Assembly: GCA_018398815.1 (NCBI GenBank)
Contig: CM031616.1
Coordinates: 65,446,873-65,464,372 of the forward strand
Length of the DNA stretch: 17,500 nucleotides
Direction of reading: 5' to 3'
Source: Conus ventricosus
Lineage: Eukaryota > Mollusca > Gastropoda > Neogastropoda > Conidae
The position numbers and the translations under genes were made by a program. Positions 17,079-17,500 of this stretch are shown piece after piece. Below the pieces are notes generated by a model that worked only from the letters and a program-made list of their open reading frames with translations, did no database searches and had not been told where the DNA came from. Each line of letters begins with the position of its first letter. The stretch's first letter is position 1.

Positions 17079-17500
17079 ACATAAAGCAGAGACGGAAAAC
17101 CCAGATAAACTGCAAACAAACCAGTGTCCGATCCAGCTTATATCCGCTTAGAGCCCACTTCCGCTTCTATATAGAGACGATGGATACGGCCTTGAAGGGC
17201 TAGACCTCACGAAGGAAATGTTTTCTTACCACTGCATCGCCATTTTTTCCCAGGCAGCTATTAATAGCAACGTTCTCCGATTCGCAAATGCTGTGGAAAT
17301 CATACTGTCCACCACGAAGAACAATCGGGGGAAAAAATTGTATGCAGCATATACCATCATATTGTTGCATCGTTGAGGTAGAAAAGACTAGGTCAGCGCG
17401 AATGTACCAACCGTTCCTGAAAGATTCATTACACGCTTAGTTTAGAAAGAAGATTGTGTGAAAAAAATCAATGAAGAACACGCCACAAAAAGGCATAACG
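17079..17500. other. unassigned sequence at window end
   Basis: No gene, element or repeat is recognised. Confidence 0.5.

Overview
This is eukaryotic, non-genic repeat DNA with no sign of bacterial gene organisation. It carries dense (TG)n, (GA)n and trinucleotide microsatellites, a minisatellite, a Ty3/Gypsy LTR retrotransposon with 5-bp target duplications, and fragments of a LINE, a SINE-like tail and a second Gypsy element. The base composition, microsatellite load and element types fit a metazoan, and I would guess a marine mollusc such as a gastropod; the species guess is inference. I found no convincing host protein-coding gene and no tRNA or rRNA gene. Most long open frames here are translated dinucleotide repeats.

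Layout: 1-2030 is non-coding DNA with compound microsatellites and a small cluster of CRE-like motifs. 2155-2886 (minus strand) is the 3' part of a 5'-truncated non-LTR retrotransposon: an RNase H domain followed by a CxC...H...C tail, next to a long (TG)n block. 3137-9990 (plus strand) is a nearly complete LTR retrotransposon. It has LTRs of about 1.38 and 1.39 kb with TGTCA/TGACA ends, a GTATG target duplication on both sides, a primer-binding-site candidate, a polypurine tract, gag, protease, integrase and an RNase H remnant. 9996-11887 is mostly unique sequence with (CA)n, (GA)n and a 26-bp minisatellite. 11888-12460 is a mixed TG/GTGTG block followed by a SINE/LINE-type 3' tail ending in ATT and ATG/ATC repeats. 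12950-14275 (minus strand) is the 5' end of another Gypsy element: LTR inner end, proline-tRNA-like primer site, and a gag start with a 27-bp coding repeat, broken off after the N-terminal part. 14276-17500 is unassigned DNA with further microsatellites, including an alternating-CG tract.

The most interesting item is the domain order of the 3137-9990 element. Integrase directly follows protease, and the only RNase H sequence lies downstream of integrase. That is the order of Gmr1-like Ty3/Gypsy elements (integrase before reverse transcriptase), not of ordinary Gypsy. The copy has lost all of reverse transcriptase and the first part of RNase H and its reading frames are broken, yet its two LTRs differ by only about 1% in substitutions. 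It therefore either moved recently using another copy's enzymes, decayed quickly, or carries consensus indel errors. Its Gag contains a stretch resembling the SCAN domain, which is thought to derive from Gmr1-like capsids.
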